64,000 bases of DNA from DATGHS01 sp035307785 (GTDB taxonomy: Bacteria > Planctomycetota > Planctomycetia > Gemmatales > Gemmataceae): contig DATGHS010000023.1 in the NCBI GenBank assembly GCA_035307785.1, positions 5,178-69,177 on the forward strand. The letters run 5' to 3'. The notes below the pieces were generated by a model. It searched no databases, had not been told where the DNA came from, and saw nothing but the letters and a program-made list of their open reading frames with translations. The stretch's first letter is position 1, and every line of letters begins with the position of its first letter. The position numbers and the translations under genes are program-made. Below, in pieces: positions 62,387-64,000 of this stretch.

Positions 62387-64000
62387 TCATTTCTTGGGGG
62401 GCTCGTATCTCCCGAAATCGCTGTCAATGATACATTGCGACAGTGCGACCTTCAGCTTTTCAAAGCCAGCGGCTGTGATTCTCGACCCCTTGATGTTGAG
62501 GTATTCGAGCTTCTTCATCGTAACCACCGTTTCGACGCTCTTATCATCGACTTTCGGATCGGTGAGTATAAGCACGTGAAGAGACGGGTGATTCTTGAAC
62601 AATTGCAGGTGGGAACCATCGTCCCAGCCCCAAATCCGGATCAGCGTGTGATTGCCCGCAAGAGCCTTAAGCATTGCCTCGGTGTACGCCGAGTCGGTGA
62701 ACATCACTAGCTGCAACTTTGGGAGTTTGGCGAGTTCCTGCCAACCCTTGTCGGTAATCGCCGTCCCCTTGAGTTCGATATTCTGCAACTGCTTCATTTT
62801 GGCCAATGCGAGCGCGCCACGATCGGTCAGCTTCTTGGGGAAGTGAAGCTGCAAGCTAACCAGCTCCGGCAGGTGCGTCAGGGTTTCGACACCGTCATCG
62901 GTGATCGCACTGTTCCCAGCCGCAAGGAACGCCAGTTTCTTGAGTCCCGCCAGCTTTGCCAGGTCGGCATCGGTCATGCCATCGGGGCAGAATAGCGTTT
63001 CCAGCGCCGCATGCGCGGCGATTGCGTCGATACAGCCAGGCGTCGCTGCTGTTAAGCGAATGTTCAGCCCACTCAGGCCTTTGCAGCCGGCGAGATTGCG
63101 GATGCCGCTATCGCTTATGTTTTTGCAACCATAAAGATCAAGAACAAACGGCTTTTCCAGCACCGTAAGCGTGCGCAGGTCTGCATCAACAATGCCGGCG
63201 TTCTGCGAGAAGTTAATGCGTTGAATCGGCAGATCCCCGGCCGGCAGCGGCAGCTTGCTGACATCCGCGCCGCCCAGATTCACGGCGCCGCCCTTCTTGA
63301 TGACCCACTCCGCGATTTGCCGATCCGGGCTCGCCTCCGGCGACGCGGGCTTTTCCGTTTGCGCTAAAGGGCTAAGGCGCAAAACATATGCCGTACCATT
63401 GCCATTAATCGTCACCAGATGCCGGCCATCGGGCGCATAGGTCACCCATTTAATCATCCCGGGAAAGTGCCATTCCTTTTGCATGGCCCCCGTCTCGGCA
63501 TCGCGGAGTGTCAACTGGCCATAGGTGGTTGCCGTCGCCAGGGTCCGGCCGTCCGGGGAAAAGTTGACCCCATTGGCGAAATGTTCTCCCTCGAACAGCT
63601 TTTTCGCGGGCTGCTGCTGCACGTCCCAAACGGTCGTTTGATCCGTGCAAGCCAGCGCGAGTCGCTTGCTGTCCGGCGAAAACGACATGTCCGCGAATTG
63701 AGCTTCCTGCGGCAACGTTTCCCGCAGCATTGGCTTTGGGCCGGTCAAATCCCATAGCGCCGTTGTCACCTTCCGAAACATGCCAATCTGAACCGCCAAG
63801 AGTCGCCCATCGGGCGAGATTTCCAGCATCCCAATGCTGTCGTCGCCAACCTTGAAACGCGTGCGCTCCACGAAACCCTTGGCCGTCCGGTCCATTAACC
63901 GGACTTCGCCTTTATTGGTCCCAACAATCAACGTTTTGCCGTTGGGGTGCAAGCGGTACGGGCTAGAGCCCTGGTCAAGCTTGTATTTTTCACCGCCCCA
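62387..64000 (-). CDS. WD40 plus leucine-rich-repeat protein (5' end beyond window)
   Basis: The frame is open at the right edge and gives 537 residues. The upstream half has WD40-like repeats (GMLEISPDGRLLAVQIG, DMSFSPDSKRLALACTD, GVNFSPDGRTLATATT). The downstream half has leucine-rich repeats of the RNI/cysteine-containing type (NISDSGIRNLAGCKGLSGL, ITDDGVETLTHLPELVSL, ITDKGWQELAKLPKLQLV). The two halves are joined by a short helical link. Such combinations are frequent in planctomycetes, often exported and fused to a kinase or cytochrome domain, whose presence here cannot be judged. Confidence 0.8.
   Translation of the reverse strand, partial: WGGEKYKLDQGSSPYRLHPNGKTLIVGTNKGEVRLMDRTAKGFVERTRFKVGDDSIGMLEISPDGRLLAVQIGMFRKVTTALWDLTGPKPMLRETLPQEAQFADMSFSPDSKRLALACTDQTTVWDVQQQPAKKLFEGEHFANGVNFSPDGRTLATATTYGQLTLRDAETGAMQKEWHFPGMIKWVTYAPDGRHLVTINGNGTAYVLRLSPLAQTEKPASPEASPDRQIAEWVIKKGGAVNLGGADVSKLPLPAGDLPIQRINFSQNAGIVDADLRTLTVLEKPFVLDLYGCKNISDSGIRNLAGCKGLSGLNIRLTAATPGCIDAIAAHAALETLFCPDGMTDADLAKLAGLKKLAFLAAGNSAITDDGVETLTHLPELVSLQLHFPKKLTDRGALALAKMKQLQNIELKGTAITDKGWQELAKLPKLQLVMFTDSAYTEAMLKALAGNHTLIRIWGWDDGSHLQLFKNHPSLHVLILTDPKVDDKSVETVVTMKKLEYLNIKGSRITAAGFEKLKVALSQCIIDSDFGRYEPPKK

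Overview
The window comes from a high-GC planctomycete (Planctomycetota, plausibly Gemmatales or a relative). The main evidence is a planctomycete-type cytochrome c/WD40 protein beside a giant DUF1549/DUF1553 protein, a DoxX-like plus Tat-signal Gfo/Idh/MocA pair, DUF4912, a PqaA-type hydrolase, an atypical F-type ATP synthase operon, and many families of short palindromic repeats in the intergenic gaps. I saw no rRNA, tRNA or CRISPR array. Both edges cut a gene: truB on the left, a WD40/leucine-rich-repeat protein on the right.

Layout. 0-7.6 kb: truB, a diacylglycerol-kinase-like lipid kinase, a zinc-ribbon protein overlapping a response regulator, a Coa1-like protein, small secreted and membrane proteins, and a PqaA-type hydrolase. 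7.6-14.1 kb is the accessory block: a REP-associated (Y1/RAYT-like) transposase next to its palindromes and a 16-bp tandem array, a type IIG restriction-modification gene broken by two frameshifts and by one of those palindromes, a small helical protein, a two-gene toxin-antitoxin-like operon (MqsA-like antitoxin plus an unrecognised partner) with a clear promoter and operator, and an orphan RecA-fold ATPase. 14.2-19.7 kb: cytochrome/WD40 protein, Uma2 nuclease and DUF1549/DUF1553 protein. 19.7-24.5 kb: an operon of a degenerate FGE-like protein, a TauE/SafE exporter and DUF1634, then an ICMT-like methyltransferase and rimO. 24.5-28.6 kb: YkgJ, a sulfotransferase-like protein, a membrane-anchored protein, a class IV aminotransferase and a PfkB kinase. 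29.4-41.1 kb: asparagine synthase, a DevBCA-type ABC exporter, an MFS protein, a metallo-hydrolase, two sugar-nucleotide pyrophosphorylases and RuvX. 41.2-46 kb: an unrecognised 1217-residue protein and a secreted BNR protein. 46.0-54.9 kb: the complete F1Fo ATP synthase operon on the minus strand, with a Uma2 gene between atpD and atpC. 55-62.4 kb: a long leader with a candidate small RNA or attenuator, DUF4912, ApbE, DoxX-like, Gfo/Idh/MocA and a membrane protein with internal repeats.

How the genes fit together. The ATP synthase operon encodes one complex; three of its subunits are unusual (AtpA has an internal insertion, AtpF a lipoprotein-like N-terminus, AtpE a signal peptide). The sulfotransferase-like and aminotransferase genes look like separated halves of an association that I recall as a fusion in plants. 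The restriction gene appears dead, and the nearby transposase lacks one histidine of its HUH motif, so this block may be decaying.

The most unusual signals are the repeat-interrupted restriction gene, a 59-nt element present twice at 92% identity 20 kb apart, a perfect 64-bp palindrome, the candidate leader RNA upstream of DUF4912, and the antitoxin's unrecognised partner. Gene starts were set mainly by Shine-Dalgarno (SD) sequences and family starts, because several open frames extend upstream through repeats. All family calls come from reading motifs; no database search was run.
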